Assembly: GCA_046296655.1 (NCBI GenBank) | Contig: JBKBLE010000003.1 | Span: 1-64,000, forward strand | Reading direction: 5' to 3' | DNA length: 64,000 nt | Origin: Cloacibacterium sp046296655 | Lineage (GTDB): Bacteria; Bacteroidota; Bacteroidia; Flavobacteriales; Weeksellaceae | Shown here: positions 8,502-18,272 of the stretch, in pieces | How the letters are laid out: each line of letters opens with the position of its first letter | Numbering within the stretch: the first letter of the stretch is position 1 | The notes under the pieces: model-generated | The model's input: only the letters and a program-made list of their open reading frames with translations | What the model was told of the DNA's origin: nothing | The model's database searches: none | Made by a program: the position numbers and the translations under genes

Positions 8502-9020
8502 TTATTTCATTTCCATTGTTTCAATATAAATGGCTTTTCCTTTTGGTAAGAGAACGGGTTCTACAAACGGTTGTTCCTCCAAAATTTTCACAGAAAAGAT
8601 GGCAGATTTATCTAGCAAAAGATACTCTTTTTCATCTACGAAATGTTTGTTGAGCACAATTGGCAAGAATTGGTCGGCTTTTGAAATGTTATATTCAGTG
8701 TAAAAATTTCGGAGATTTAATAGTTTAGATTCAGGTTTAGTTATAAAGATTAAAACTCCATTTTTTGCTCTATAACCATATAATTCCGTTGCTCTTTCTC
8801 CTTTTATAACATTAATACTTTCGATATTTTGAACATTAATAGCAGAGCAATCAGAAAAAGTTGGCATTCCGTTAATTACATAAAGAACATTTTGGAAGTT
8901 ATTGTTATCTCGGATTTTTACATTCTGAGAGTTGTTAGAAATAATTTTTCTGAGGTTATTTTCTTGAGCAAAACTCATTTGAACAAAAGACAAAGCAAGG
9001 AGAAATAATAATTTTTTCAT
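8502..9020 (-). CDS. Secreted protein with a TonB-receptor plug-like domain
   Basis: The 172-residue protein has a signal peptide (cleavage near SFAQ). The segment from about residue 45 to 95 (VLYVINGMPTFSD ... IESINVIKGERATELYGYRA ... KNGVLIFITK) reproduces the end of the plug domain of SusC/TonB-dependent receptors. The SusC protein in this window has VLKGTSASALWGYRARNGVI at the same place. There is no beta-barrel after it. The remaining 75 residues are not recognised. It may be a stand-alone plug-like domain protein, as is seen in some Bacteroidota, or a remnant. The intact signal peptide and clean frame favour a real gene. Confidence 0.65.
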   Translation of the reverse strand: MKKLLFLLALSFVQMSFAQENNLRKIISNNSQNVKIRDNNNFQNVLYVINGMPTFSDCSAINVQNIESINVIKGERATELYGYRAKNGVLIFITKPESKLLNLRNFYTEYNISKADQFLPIVLNKHFVDEKEYLLLDKSAIFSVKILEEQPFVEPVLLPKGKAIYIETMEMK

Positions 9021-9039
9021 GGTATTAATTTTTATAAAG

Positions 9040-12000
9040 TTACAAATAAATCAATTCGGCTCCACCAATTTTTCTACCGAGATTTTCCATTGCTTTTTGG
9101 TACAAATCAATTTGTTTTTGGTGATTTTCTGATGGATTTCCAGTTTTAAAATCGATGATAAACCAAGCGTCATTTATTTTCACCATTCTATCTGGTCTAT
9201 AAGTTTTTCCTTCAATCATCAATTCTCTTTCGCTTAAAATTTCTTGATTTTCAGCAAAATATTTCGGATATTTTTCAATGATTTCAAAAATTCTTTCGGC
9301 GATTTCTGATTTTTCAGTTTCGGTGATTAATCCTTCTAAAAGATAAGATTTCAAAACTTTTTCTACATCATTTTTAGTGGTGATTTTTGCTAAAATTTCA
9401 TGGGTGAAAATTCCGTTTCTAACCTTTTCATTTCTTTCCTGATAATTTTTAGAAGGCGTTGCAATCGTAATATTGGCAGATTTTTCGTGCTTTTGAGTGA
9501 GAGAAGAAATTTGTTGAGAAATGTGTTGTTTTTCTTCTTTCTTACTTTGTTTTTTCAGTGTATTTTCATCAATTTTAAAAACATCAAAACTGTCTAAATT
9601 TTCTACGTTTTTAGATTTCAAGAAATCATAAATTTCAATATTTGAAGGATTTTCGTTTCCGTTTTTATCTGTAGTTGGTTTTTGGACATAAAGAAACAAT
9701 TGTTCTACAGGTCTGGTTGTAGCTACATATTGCAGGCACAATCTATCGATGAAATTTTTGTAAGCATTTTCTTCGTTAAATTCAGAGATTTTCTCATCGT
9801 AGGTTTGTAATTTTTTGTCAAAACCACCAATATTTACCGATTTCAAAGCGGTATTTTCTTCCAAAGAAAACCAATCTTGAATTTTAGAGTCTTTATGTGC
9901 ATTTTCCATCGGCAGAAAAACGATAGGGAATTCTAAACCTTTCGCTTTGTGAATGGTCATCAATTGAATGGCATCAATGTTTTCCGATGCTTGAATGCTC
10001 GTATTTTTGCCTTCTTCTTCCCAAAAATTGAGAAAATCTTTCAACGTTGCACCTGCATTTTGGGTGTAGTTGTAAAGCAATTCCAAAAAATTGAGCAAGA
10101 AATCGGTTTCTTTATCTTTCACCGAAAATTCGTGGATGTAATATTCTATAAAATTGTACAAATTAAGATGCGGAAAATCTTCCTGTTTCAGCGCAACTCC
10201 ATATTTTTCTTTGATGAAGATTTCAATATCCTTTTTGTTTTCGATGTCTAAAATCTGCTTCATTTCCTCAGAAAAATCTTGCATTGTTATTCTGCCAGAT
10301 TTGTTTAATTCGTACATCATTTTTACCAAAAATCTTCTGTTTTTAGGAAAAGTTTCCCAGTACAAAAACTGAATCAAAGCACGAAGCGTTCCCGAAAGTT
10401 CGAGTGTTAAACCTTTTTCAGAAATGGTTTTAATGTAGGTTTCTTCGCCTTTGTAATTCACTTTTAGATTTCCCAATAATTTAGAAAAATTGAAAATATC
10501 ATTATTTCCACGGCAAAGAATGGTGATGTCTGAAAACTCAAAGCCATTATTGATGCACTCTTGCAAGTCTTTTTGCATTTTTTCGGTGCAATCTTGGTAA
10601 TAAATTTCCTTTAAGTCATTTTCTAAAAAATGGACTTTCACTCTTCCTTCTTTTCCAGAAAAAGCGCTTTGCTCTGCATCTTTCCCAAACAATTTTGCGT
10701 GTTCTTCATTCAGGTAACTTCCGTAGAAATGGTACAATTCATTGTTGAATTTCACAATATTTTTGGCACTTCTAAAGTTTTGTTGAAGCGTTTCTATTTC
10801 TACTTCAATCGGCGAAACGTCTTTTTTATTGATAATGTCGAGCATTATTTCTGCATTCCCACCTCTGAATCTATAAATACTTTGTTTTGGGTCGCCAACT
10901 AACGTAAAACTAGAATTTTCGGTAGCGATATTGTGGTCACGAAGCGGAAGAAAATTCATCCATTGCAATGCAGAAGTATCTTGAAACTCATCGAAAAAAT
11001 AATGCTGAAATTGTGTTCCTACTTTTTCATAAATGAATGCAGAAGGTTCGTTTCGAAGATTTTCATTAATCAAAATATTGAATTTGGAAAGCAAAACCAA
11101 ATCGTTTTCATCTTCAATTTGTTGCAATTGGTCTTGAATTTCTTTGTTGACTTTCAAAGGCAATAATGCTCTTAGAATTTTCTCTTTTTTCTCTCCGAGA
11201 ATATAATTTTGAATGATTTTTCTGCGGTTTTCAATTAAAGTTTCTAGAATTCCGAAAATTTCAGATTCTTTCTTTTTACCTTTTCCAGAAGCACCTTTAG
11301 CAGCATTATTTAAGAAGTTTTCTTCGCTTACAGGAAAAGGAAAATCTCTTTTCCCCGAAGTAAATTCTATTATTTTTTTGAAAAAACCTCCAATTCCATT
11401 CGCTCCCTGTGCAAAATCATCGATTTCTAAACCATTGTTATTAATTAAATCTAAAGAATCTTGGGCAATTTTTTTAGAATTTTCTTTGAGTTCTTTGATT
11501 TCTTTTCTGATGTTATTTTTGGTGTTTTCATAGGCTTTCCAATCGAAATCTTTATTTTCTTCGAGCCAATGATAATGCTTGTCATTTACAAATTCTTTGG
11601 CAGAATCGAGTAGGGTTTTGTTGATGTTGACACGCTCATTTTGGTCGAGACTATAATTTACATAATCCAAAAAAGCTTCGGAAATTTGTTCGTCTTCACC
11701 AATTTTATTGAGCATTTGATCCACAGCTTCAATCAAGAAAGGTTCTGGTTGAATTTCTAAGTTAAAATTTTGAGCTAAACCCAATTCGTAAGAAAAACTT
11801 CTCACCAATTTGGCGTTGAATTTATCAATCGTACCGATGTTTAAAGTAGAGTAGTTGTGCAAAATATAATCGAGCACTTTCTGAGAACGTTGATGTAAAT
11901 CGTCTAGCGTAATTTTCTTGCCTTGTTCTGCAAATTTTTGTTGAATTCCGAGCAATTTATCGTTTTCGGCGTAGTTTTCTTGCGTAAATTCTTTGAGCCA

Positions 12001-12177
12001 AGAAAGAATTCTTTCCTTCATTTCGTTGGCTGCTTTATTGGTAAAAGTGAGCGCTAAAATATGACGAATAGCGTCTTTTTGATAAGGATTTTCAAGGCAA
12101 ATCATCAACACTCTTTGAACCAAAGTGTAGGTTTTACCAGAACCGGCAGAAGCATTGATGGCGATGTATGGTTTCAT
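9040..12177 (-). CDS. AddA/RecB-type helicase-nuclease (UvrD-family)
   Basis: The 1045-residue protein is a superfamily 1A helicase fused to a RecB-like nuclease. It is expected to process DNA double-strand ends for RecA-dependent repair. The Walker A motif INASAGSGKTYTLV is at residues 6-19. Motif II is FFDEFQDTS, motif III LVGDPKQSIYRFRGG, motif IV LQQNFRS, and motif V/VI region MTIHKAKGLEFPIVFLP. The C-terminal nuclease has HEIL, then DRMVKINDAWFIIDFKTG and a QIDLYQKAM helix (the D..DxK..QxxxY pattern). The architecture matches AddA. No AddB-like PD-(D/E)XK partner gene lies beside it, so the partner, if any, is elsewhere. Confidence 0.88.
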   Translation of the reverse strand: MKPYIAINASAGSGKTYTLVQRVLMICLENPYQKDAIRHILALTFTNKAANEMKERILSWLKEFTQENYAENDKLLGIQQKFAEQGKKITLDDLHQRSQKVLDYILHNYSTLNIGTIDKFNAKLVRSFSYELGLAQNFNLEIQPEPFLIEAVDQMLNKIGEDEQISEAFLDYVNYSLDQNERVNINKTLLDSAKEFVNDKHYHWLEENKDFDWKAYENTKNNIRKEIKELKENSKKIAQDSLDLINNNGLEIDDFAQGANGIGGFFKKIIEFTSGKRDFPFPVSEENFLNNAAKGASGKGKKKESEIFGILETLIENRRKIIQNYILGEKKEKILRALLPLKVNKEIQDQLQQIEDENDLVLLSKFNILINENLRNEPSAFIYEKVGTQFQHYFFDEFQDTSALQWMNFLPLRDHNIATENSSFTLVGDPKQSIYRFRGGNAEIMLDIINKKDVSPIEVEIETLQQNFRSAKNIVKFNNELYHFYGSYLNEEHAKLFGKDAEQSAFSGKEGRVKVHFLENDLKEIYYQDCTEKMQKDLQECINNGFEFSDITILCRGNNDIFNFSKLLGNLKVNYKGEETYIKTISEKGLTLELSGTLRALIQFLYWETFPKNRRFLVKMMYELNKSGRITMQDFSEEMKQILDIENKKDIEIFIKEKYGVALKQEDFPHLNLYNFIEYYIHEFSVKDKETDFLLNFLELLYNYTQNAGATLKDFLNFWEEEGKNTSIQASENIDAIQLMTIHKAKGLEFPIVFLPMENAHKDSKIQDWFSLEENTALKSVNIGGFDKKLQTYDEKISEFNEENAYKNFIDRLCLQYVATTRPVEQLFLYVQKPTTDKNGNENPSNIEIYDFLKSKNVENLDSFDVFKIDENTLKKQSKKEEKQHISQQISSLTQKHEKSANITIATPSKNYQERNEKVRNGIFTHEILAKITTKNDVEKVLKSYLLEGLITETEKSEIAERIFEIIEKYPKYFAENQEILSERELMIEGKTYRPDRMVKINDAWFIIDFKTGNPSENHQKQIDLYQKAMENLGRKIGGAELIYL

Positions 12178-12384
12178 CTGTGTTTTTTTTATTTTTTCAT
12201 TGGACAGATGTAACGCTCTAAATCATTGCAGAAAATTTTAAATAAATTATATGAGCGTTTCATTTTACTAATTTCTTGAAATTTTTTGGAAATAAAAAAT
12301 TTTTAAAACCGCAAAAGAGACAAAAGAAATTATTGAAGTAAGCATTTCAAAAGTAAAAAAAAGTTTCAAATCGTTGAATAAAAA

Positions 12385-12415
12385 AAAATCCGTCCAAAAA
12401 AATTGAACGGATTTT
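12385..12415 (-). terminator. Terminator downstream of groL
   Basis: A stem AAAATCCGT / ACGGATTTT lies about 50 nt beyond the groL stop. The run of A on the plus strand to its left gives a U-tract on the minus-strand transcript. Confidence 0.75.
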
Positions 12416-12431
12416 AAAATTTATTTTAAAA

Positions 12432-12463
12432 GTCTTCCATCTTCCGACTTCCGACTTCTGACT
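12432..12463. repeat. Short tandem motif at the groL 3' end
   Basis: The stretch contains CTTCCATCTTCCGACTTCC and continues with near-copies of CTTCCGA/CTTCTGA, seven-base units repeated about four times. It begins four bases beyond the groL stop codon, between the gene and its terminator. It resembles other short tandem motifs of this window, such as CATCCAG inside menE. Confidence 0.6.
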
Positions 12464-12466
12464 TTT

Positions 12467-14095
12467 CTACATCATTCCTGGCATTCCTCCTCCCATTGCT
12501 GGCATTGCACCTTCAGGTTTTGGAGCTTCAGTGATTACACATTCTGTAGTTAATAGCATTCCAGATACAGAAGCAGCGTTTTCTAAGGCAACTCTTGTTA
12601 CTTTAGTTGGGTCTATAATTCCTGCTTCTAGCATATTTACATACTCATCAGTTTTAGCATTATAACCGAAATCTCCGCTTCCTTCTGCTACTTTAGCTAC
12701 GACTACAGAACCTTCACCACCTGCATTTGCAACGATTTGTCTCAATGGTTCTTCGATGGCTCTTTTTACGATTTTGATACCTGTAGATTCGTCTTGGTTA
12801 GCTCCAGAAAGGTTTTCTAGTGCAGAAATTGCTCTTACTAAAGCAACACCACCACCAGCTACAATTCCTTCTTCTACAGCAGCTCTTGTTGCGTGAAGTG
12901 CATCGTCAACTCTGTCTTTTTTCTCTTTCATTTCTACTTCAGAAGCAGCACCTACGTAAAGAACAGCAACCCCACCAGCTAATTTAGCCAATCTTTCTTG
13001 CAATTTTTCTTTATCATAATCAGAAGTAGTAGATTCTATTTGAGCTTTAATTTGGTTTACTCTACCTTTGATTTCTTCTTCGTTACCAGCTCCGTTTACG
13101 ATGGTTGTATTGTCTTTGTCGATAGTTACTTTTTCTGCTCTACCTAACATATCAATCGTAACATTGTCCATATTGAAGCCTCTTTCTTCAGAAACTACTT
13201 GTCCGCCAGTTAAGATAGCGATGTCTTCTAACATTGCTTTTCTTCTGTCTCCGAAACCAGGAGCTTTAACGGCAGCAATTTTAAGAGAACCTCTTAATTT
13301 GTTTACTACTAAAGTTGCTAAAGCTTCACCTTCTACTTCTTCAGAAATAATTAAAAGAGATTTTCCTTGTTGAGCAACTGGTTCTAGAACTGGCAATAAT
13401 TCTTTCATAGAAGAGATTTTTTTCTCAACCAAAAGAATATAAGGATTATCTAGTTCCGCAACCATTTTCTCAGCATTGGTTACAAAATATGGAGACTGGT
13501 AACCTCTGTCGAATTGCATACCTTCTACTACATCTACAGTAGTATCAGTACCTTTTGCTTCTTCTACAGTAATTACACCTTCTTTACCTACTTTTGAGAA
13601 CGCTTCAGCGATTAATGAACCGATAGTATCGTCATTATTTGCAGAAATGGTAGCTACTTGTCTGATTTTTTCAGCAGAATCACCTACAGATTGAGATTGA
13701 GATTTAAGATTTTCTACAACAGCAGTTACTGCTTTGTCGATTCCTCTTTTTAAATCCATAGGATTTGCACCAGCTGCAACGTTTTTAAGACCTTCTTTTA
13801 CGATAGCCTGAGCTAAAACAGTAGCGGTAGTAGTACCATCACCAGCAATATCATTGGTTTTAGAAGCCACTTCCTTCACCATTTGAGCACCCATGTTTTC
13901 TACTTTGTCTTCAAGCTCAATTTCTTTTGCTACAGAAACCCCGTCCTTGGTCACGTGCGGTGCACCGAACGATTTCTCGATTACCACGTTACGGCCTTTA
14001 GGGCCTAAAGTTACTTTCACTGCATTTGCTAATGCATCAACACCTCTTTTTAGGGCGTCTCTTGATTCAATATCGAATTTAATTTCTTTTGCCAT
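12467..14095 (-). CDS. groL: Chaperonin GroEL
   Basis: The 542-residue product is the 60-kDa chaperonin that forms the tetradecameric folding chamber. The N-terminal KEIKFDIESRDALKRGVDAL, the nucleotide-binding VTLGPKGRNVV and GDGTTTATVLAQAI segments, and the C-terminal GAMPAMGGGMPGMM tail are all present. Length is normal. It lies 73 nt downstream of groS on the same strand, the usual groSL operon. Confidence 0.98.
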   Translation of the reverse strand: MAKEIKFDIESRDALKRGVDALANAVKVTLGPKGRNVVIEKSFGAPHVTKDGVSVAKEIELEDKVENMGAQMVKEVASKTNDIAGDGTTTATVLAQAIVKEGLKNVAAGANPMDLKRGIDKAVTAVVENLKSQSQSVGDSAEKIRQVATISANNDDTIGSLIAEAFSKVGKEGVITVEEAKGTDTTVDVVEGMQFDRGYQSPYFVTNAEKMVAELDNPYILLVEKKISSMKELLPVLEPVAQQGKSLLIISEEVEGEALATLVVNKLRGSLKIAAVKAPGFGDRRKAMLEDIAILTGGQVVSEERGFNMDNVTIDMLGRAEKVTIDKDNTTIVNGAGNEEEIKGRVNQIKAQIESTTSDYDKEKLQERLAKLAGGVAVLYVGAASEVEMKEKKDRVDDALHATRAAVEEGIVAGGGVALVRAISALENLSGANQDESTGIKIVKRAIEEPLRQIVANAGGEGSVVVAKVAEGSGDFGYNAKTDEYVNMLEAGIIDPTKVTRVALENAASVSGMLLTTECVITEAPKPEGAMPAMGGGMPGMM

Positions 14096-14168
14096 AATTT
14101 TTAGATTTTAAGTTACTAGATACAAGAGCCTAGATTTTTAAATTTTTTAAAATTTCTTGATTCTTGGA

Positions 14169-14447
14169 TTAGCCAATGATTCCTAATAAATCACTTTCTC
14201 TTACAATTAAATAATCTTTACCGTCTAGTTTTAATTCTGAACCGGCATATTTACCGTAAAGAACTCTATCACCAACTTTTACTGTCATTGGTTCGTCTTT
14301 TTTACCCGGGCCTACTGCCACTACAGTTCCTTCTTGTGGTTTTTCTTTTGCGGTGTCAGGAATAATGATTCCTGATGCTGTTTTAGTTTCTGCTTGTACA
14401 GGTTCTACTAAAACTCTGTCTGCTAATGGTTTAAAATTTACTGACAT
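14169..14447 (-). CDS. groS: Co-chaperonin GroES
   Basis: The 92-residue lid of the GroEL chamber has the typical LADRVLVEP, the mobile loop TKTASGIIIPDTAKEKPQ and GDRVLYGKYAGSEL. The start at 14447 (MSVNFKPLADRV) is chosen because the alternative upstream start at 14513 adds 22 residues with no resemblance to the family. It is the first gene of the groS-groL operon. No CIRCE element (the HrcA operator) is seen upstream, so regulation is probably through a sigma-type or another mechanism. Confidence 0.97.
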   Translation of the reverse strand: MSVNFKPLADRVLVEPVQAETKTASGIIIPDTAKEKPQEGTVVAVGPGKKDEPMTVKVGDRVLYGKYAGSELKLDGKDYLIVRESDLLGIIG

Positions 14448-14577
14448 ATGTATAATTATTTTAAAATTTCTGTGATGGAATTCTCCAATTTTGTGCCAAT
14501 GACAATTCTGCATTATAAATTGAAAATTGAGAGATAATTTGGCAGTTTTTTCTCAAAATGAAGTGAAATTTTGGCAG

Positions 14578-14607
14578 AAAAAAAGCCACTCATTTTTTGT
14601 GAGTGGC
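14578..14607 (-). terminator. Terminator downstream of the M1 peptidase gene
   Basis: The stem GCCACTCA / TGAGTGGC (14585-14592 / 14600-14607) is followed on the minus strand by a U-tract (A-run 14578-14584). It lies 28 nt beyond the peptidase stop codon and insulates the groS promoter. Confidence 0.8.
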
Positions 14608-14634
14608 TTCAGGGTTATATCAATTATTTAAGGT

Positions 14635-17019
14635 TTAGTTTTTCTTTCCTGCGGCTTGCATTGGGTTTACCATTCCAGCAGCAGCTCCTCTTCTTCTGTT
14701 TTCTTGGTTCTGTTTGAACACTTGGAATTTAGAAGTGCTTTCTGGTGTAACTTTATCAGCGGTCCATAGGTTATTAGTGGTGTCAATATCGGCAGTTTCT
14801 AACATTGGGTCTAATTGAATTGACTTTAATTTTTTGTCAAAATAGTATGTTTTAGAAACTTTTTTCTCGTCATGTCTCCAGATTTGCACTGGGATTTTGT
14901 CATTTAATTTAGTTCCATCTTCGAAAGTGAATTCTAAAATAATTGGCATTACCATTCCTCCTTTGTTAGAGAAGTCAATTTGGTAGCCTGTGATATTTTT
15001 TAAACTTTCTCTTTCTTTGGTGTCAAGATTTTTTGGAGCTTCACCTTTTATGGTGTATTCTTTTTGAGTGTCTACTTTTTCTAAACCTCTTGCATATCTC
15101 CAGTAGAAATCTCTTAAAGATTGGTCTTCATCAGTTTTGAAAGTAATTTTCTTATCTTCTTTATTTCTGATTTTAGAAATATCTTCGAAGTCATTTACTT
15201 GTGGCTCGTCTACTTTGTATTTGAAATCTCTAGCTTGTGGTTTTCCGTCAAAATCTGGAGTTGCCACAGTAACTTTGTCTATGGCTATGTCTACTGCATC
15301 TGTGCTGTAGAACCATCCTCTCCAGAACCAATCTAAATCTTCACCAGAAGCATCTTCCATCGTTCTGAAAAAATCTGCAGGTTCAGGATGTCTGAACGCC
15401 CATCTTTTAGAATATGTTTTGAAAGCTTTGTCAAAAAGTTCTCTTCCCATGATGGTTTCTCTCAAAATATTAAGACCAGTTGCAGGTTTTGCGTAAGCAT
15501 TCGGGCCGAAATGAATAATGTTCTCAGAATTGGTCATGATAGGCTCTAATTGGTCTTTTGGTAATTTCATGTAGTTCACAATGGTGTGAGCTGGTCCTCT
15601 TTTTGAAGGGAATTTATTATCCCAAAGTTCTTCGGTAAGATATTCTACAAAAGTATTAAGGCCTTCATCCATCCAAGACCATTGTCTTTCGTCTGAGTTG
15701 ATAATCATCGGGAAGAAATTATGTCCTACTTCGTGGATAATTACGCCAATCATTCCGTTTTTAATTCCTTCAGAATACGTTCCGTCTTTTTCTGTTCTAC
15801 CGTAATTGAAACAAATCATAGGATATTCCATACCGTTTGATGCTTCTATAGATTGTGCTACTGGATATGGATAAGGAATGGTAAATTCTGAATATGTTTT
15901 AATCGTATGAGCTACTGCTTTAGTAGAATATTTTCTGTATAAATTGTATGCTTCCTTAGGGTAAAGACTCATACACATTACTTTATTGTTATTTTCTTCA
16001 ATGAGTTGAGGCATTGCGTCCCAAATGAATTTTCTAGAAGAAGTCCAAGCGAAATCTCTTACATTTTCTGCTTCGAAAACCCATGTTTTTCTTTGTTTGG
16101 ATTTAGATTTTTCAGCTTTTTTGGCTTCATCTAAGGTTACAATCTCAATAATATCATTGGAGTTTTGAGCTTTTTCCCATCTTTCGTATTGTGCAGAAGT
16201 AAGAACATCTTTAAAGTTTTTTCCCGTTCCAGTTGCTGCAACAATATGATCAGCAGGAACATTCATATTTACTTTGAAATTACCAAAAGTAAGGGCAAAT
16301 TCTCCTCTTCCTGTAAATTGGTGATTTTGCCAACCTCGATTGTCCGAATAAACACAAAGTCTAGGATACCATTGTGTCATGGTAAAAAGGTGGTTGCCAT
16401 CTTCTGGGAAGAATTCATAACCGCCTCTTCCTCCTTGCTTCATTCTATCTGGAATGTTATAATTCCAATCGATTTTAAATTTAAAAATTTCGCCTTTTTT
16501 TAATTTTTTAGGTAAATCTATTCTCATCATGGTTTTATTAACCACATAAGAAAGTGCATTACCATTTGCATCTGTTACTTTTTCTAAATTAATCCCGAAA
16601 CCATTATCTTTTACGGGTAATTCAGTAGCTTTTAATCTATCAGATGAAATTTGTTTAACTAGAGTAGAAGAAGATTGATAACCTGCATCTTTAGTGTTGC
16701 TGGTGTCATTCTCATCTAATTGTAACCAAAGATATTCTAATTCGTCTGGCGAATTATTGTAATAAGTAATTGTTTCTGAGCCTTTTAAGTTAAGTTTTTC
16801 CTCGTCTAGATATGCATTGATTTCATAATCAGCACGTTGTTGCCAATATTCATGACCAGGTGCTCCAGAAGCGGTTCTGTAACTGTTTGGCGTAGGTAAA
16901 ATAGTTCCTAGTTGTTCGAATTTATTTCCATGATTGCTCCCAGGATTATTCTGATGATTTTGGGCGGAAGTACTTACGAAAGCGTAAAGAAAAACAAAAA
17001 TACTTAGAACTTTTTTCAT
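14635..17019 (-). CDS. M1-family zinc metallopeptidase, secreted
   Basis: The 794-residue protein has a signal peptide (ending near TSAQ). A beta-rich N-terminal domain is followed by a gluzincin catalytic domain with the zinc site HEVGH at about residues 428-432 and the third ligand in WMDEGLNTFVEY about 20 residues later. An upstream SNGMEYPMICF corresponds to the GxMEN substrate-binding loop, here GMEYP. It should cleave N-terminal residues from peptides in the periplasm or at the surface. A proline-, asparagine- and methionine-rich tail ends in KKN, and no type IX C-terminal domain is evident. It is monocistronic. Confidence 0.9.
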   Translation of the reverse strand: MKKVLSIFVFLYAFVSTSAQNHQNNPGSNHGNKFEQLGTILPTPNSYRTASGAPGHEYWQQRADYEINAYLDEEKLNLKGSETITYYNNSPDELEYLWLQLDENDTSNTKDAGYQSSSTLVKQISSDRLKATELPVKDNGFGINLEKVTDANGNALSYVVNKTMMRIDLPKKLKKGEIFKFKIDWNYNIPDRMKQGGRGGYEFFPEDGNHLFTMTQWYPRLCVYSDNRGWQNHQFTGRGEFALTFGNFKVNMNVPADHIVAATGTGKNFKDVLTSAQYERWEKAQNSNDIIEIVTLDEAKKAEKSKSKQRKTWVFEAENVRDFAWTSSRKFIWDAMPQLIEENNNKVMCMSLYPKEAYNLYRKYSTKAVAHTIKTYSEFTIPYPYPVAQSIEASNGMEYPMICFNYGRTEKDGTYSEGIKNGMIGVIIHEVGHNFFPMIINSDERQWSWMDEGLNTFVEYLTEELWDNKFPSKRGPAHTIVNYMKLPKDQLEPIMTNSENIIHFGPNAYAKPATGLNILRETIMGRELFDKAFKTYSKRWAFRHPEPADFFRTMEDASGEDLDWFWRGWFYSTDAVDIAIDKVTVATPDFDGKPQARDFKYKVDEPQVNDFEDISKIRNKEDKKITFKTDEDQSLRDFYWRYARGLEKVDTQKEYTIKGEAPKNLDTKERESLKNITGYQIDFSNKGGMVMPIILEFTFEDGTKLNDKIPVQIWRHDEKKVSKTYYFDKKLKSIQLDPMLETADIDTTNNLWTADKVTPESTSKFQVFKQNQENRRRGAAAGMVNPMQAAGKKN

Positions 17020-17131
17020 TATAAATTTTTAAACTTTATTGATTTGTTAACAAATATAAAAATTTGTTACAACTGAGTGTGTTTTTTTATAAAAAATAAC
17101 TATTAATGTAGTTTTATGCAGATAAAATTGA

Positions 17132-17707
17132 TTAAGGAATCCTTTCTAAAGCCATTTTTAGGGCAAAAATGAAGATAGGAACAGATATAATGTAAATCCA
17201 AATTTTATTTGAAAGCTTTAAAACTTCCGAGAAAATATAATGTATGAATAATGCGATGGCTACTACTATAATTTGCCCTAATTCAAGTCCTACGTTAAAT
17301 CCAAACAAGGGTAAAGTAATGTCTTGTTCACTTGCGAGCATCATTCTTACAGAATTCGCAAAACCCATTCCATGAATTAAGCCGAATAATAAAGCCAAAG
17401 AATAATTGAGTTGAATGAGTTTTTTCTCATTTTTAGAAAAAATAATGTTGTCTAAAGCAGTGAAAACTATTGTACAAGGAATTAAAAATTCTACCCAGTC
17501 AGAAGGAAATCTGAACACGTCTAATGCGCTTAAAACCAAGGTTAAAGAATGCCCAATCGTAAATGCAGTGACTAGAATTAAAACTTTTTTCCAGTCTCTA
17601 AAACTGAAAATAGCAATAAGTGCCAAAATGAACAATTGATGATCTAGAGCGTCTTTTGAGATGATGTGTTCCCAACCTAATTGCAAATAAAATAAAAAAT
17701 CTTGCAT
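17132..17707 (-). CDS. HupE/UreJ-family membrane protein
   Basis: The 191-residue protein has about six membrane segments. The conserved histidines in EHIISKDALDHQLFIL, FTIGHSLTL and LIHGMGFA, with FGFNVGLELGQI, identify the HupE/UreJ_2 family. Relatives are linked to nickel or other metal uptake, but many in Bacteroidota have no demonstrated role. It is divergent from a secreted DUF6702-like gene 64 nt away; I have seen this pairing as a recurring context in flavobacteria, which suggests related function. Assignment to nickel transport would be inference. Confidence 0.8.
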   Translation of the reverse strand: MQDFLFYLQLGWEHIISKDALDHQLFILALIAIFSFRDWKKVLILVTAFTIGHSLTLVLSALDVFRFPSDWVEFLIPCTIVFTALDNIIFSKNEKKLIQLNYSLALLFGLIHGMGFANSVRMMLASEQDITLPLFGFNVGLELGQIIVVAIALFIHYIFSEVLKLSNKIWIYIISVPIFIFALKMALERIP

Positions 17708-17771
17708 GTTATAAAATTTGAGTTACGAAAATAATGATTAATTTCGGAACGGATTTTGAAATAATGAACGC

Positions 17772-18272
17772 ATGAAAAAATTCTTTTTACTTTTTACTTT
17801 TTTACTGGCTTTTTTAGTTTCGGCGAAGCCTATTCATCCTTATCACGTAGGTTCGGTGGAAATTAATTATAATGCTAAAACCAAAACTTTTGAGATTTCT
17901 GCCAAATTTTTCTTAGACGATTTAGAAAATAGTCTTAATGCCAAGTATAATAAAACGTTACACTTCGGCGAAGAAAAAAGTAAAGCAGGATTAGACCAAG
18001 CTCTAGAAAATTATTTTGCAGAATATTTTAAATTGAAATCTAATAATAAATTTTTGAAAATCAATTATTTAGGTTTTGAAGAAGATAAAGAATCTGTCAA
18101 TGTCTATTTAGAATCTGAAATGACAGAAATGCCTAAAAAAGTAGAAACCGCAGTGAGTTTATTGTATAGTTTTTTTGATGATCAAATGAACATAGTTCAC
18201 ATTATTGTAAATGGCGAAAGAAAAAGTTCTAAACTAAACTATCCGGATCGATATCTGTATCAGATTTTTTAA
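17772..18272 (+). CDS. DUF6702-like secreted protein
   Basis: The 166-residue protein has a signal peptide (ending near VSAKP) and then IHPYHVGSVEINYNAKTKTF, the N-terminal pattern of DUF6702. Families with this domain are small periplasmic proteins of unknown function, often next to HupE-like or M1 peptidase genes, as here. The 3' end overlaps the end of the convergent acpH gene by 44 nt (18229-18272), an unusually long convergent overlap. Confidence 0.75.
   Translation: MKKFFLLFTFLLAFLVSAKPIHPYHVGSVEINYNAKTKTFEISAKFFLDDLENSLNAKYNKTLHFGEEKSKAGLDQALENYFAEYFKLKSNNKFLKINYLGFEEDKESVNVYLESEMTEMPKKVETAVSLLYSFFDDQMNIVHIIVNGERKSSKLNYPDRYLYQIF

Noticed and set aside
14485..14500. Possible sigma-54-type TTGGCAC element before groS on the minus strand
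   Set aside because: TGGCAC-N5-TGG matches only the -24 half well; the -12 half lacks the GC of TTGC. Not strong enough to annotate.
14448..14580. CIRCE element for HrcA control of groSL
   Set aside because: No TTAGCACTC-N9-GAGTGCTAA-like palindrome is present in the groS upstream region.
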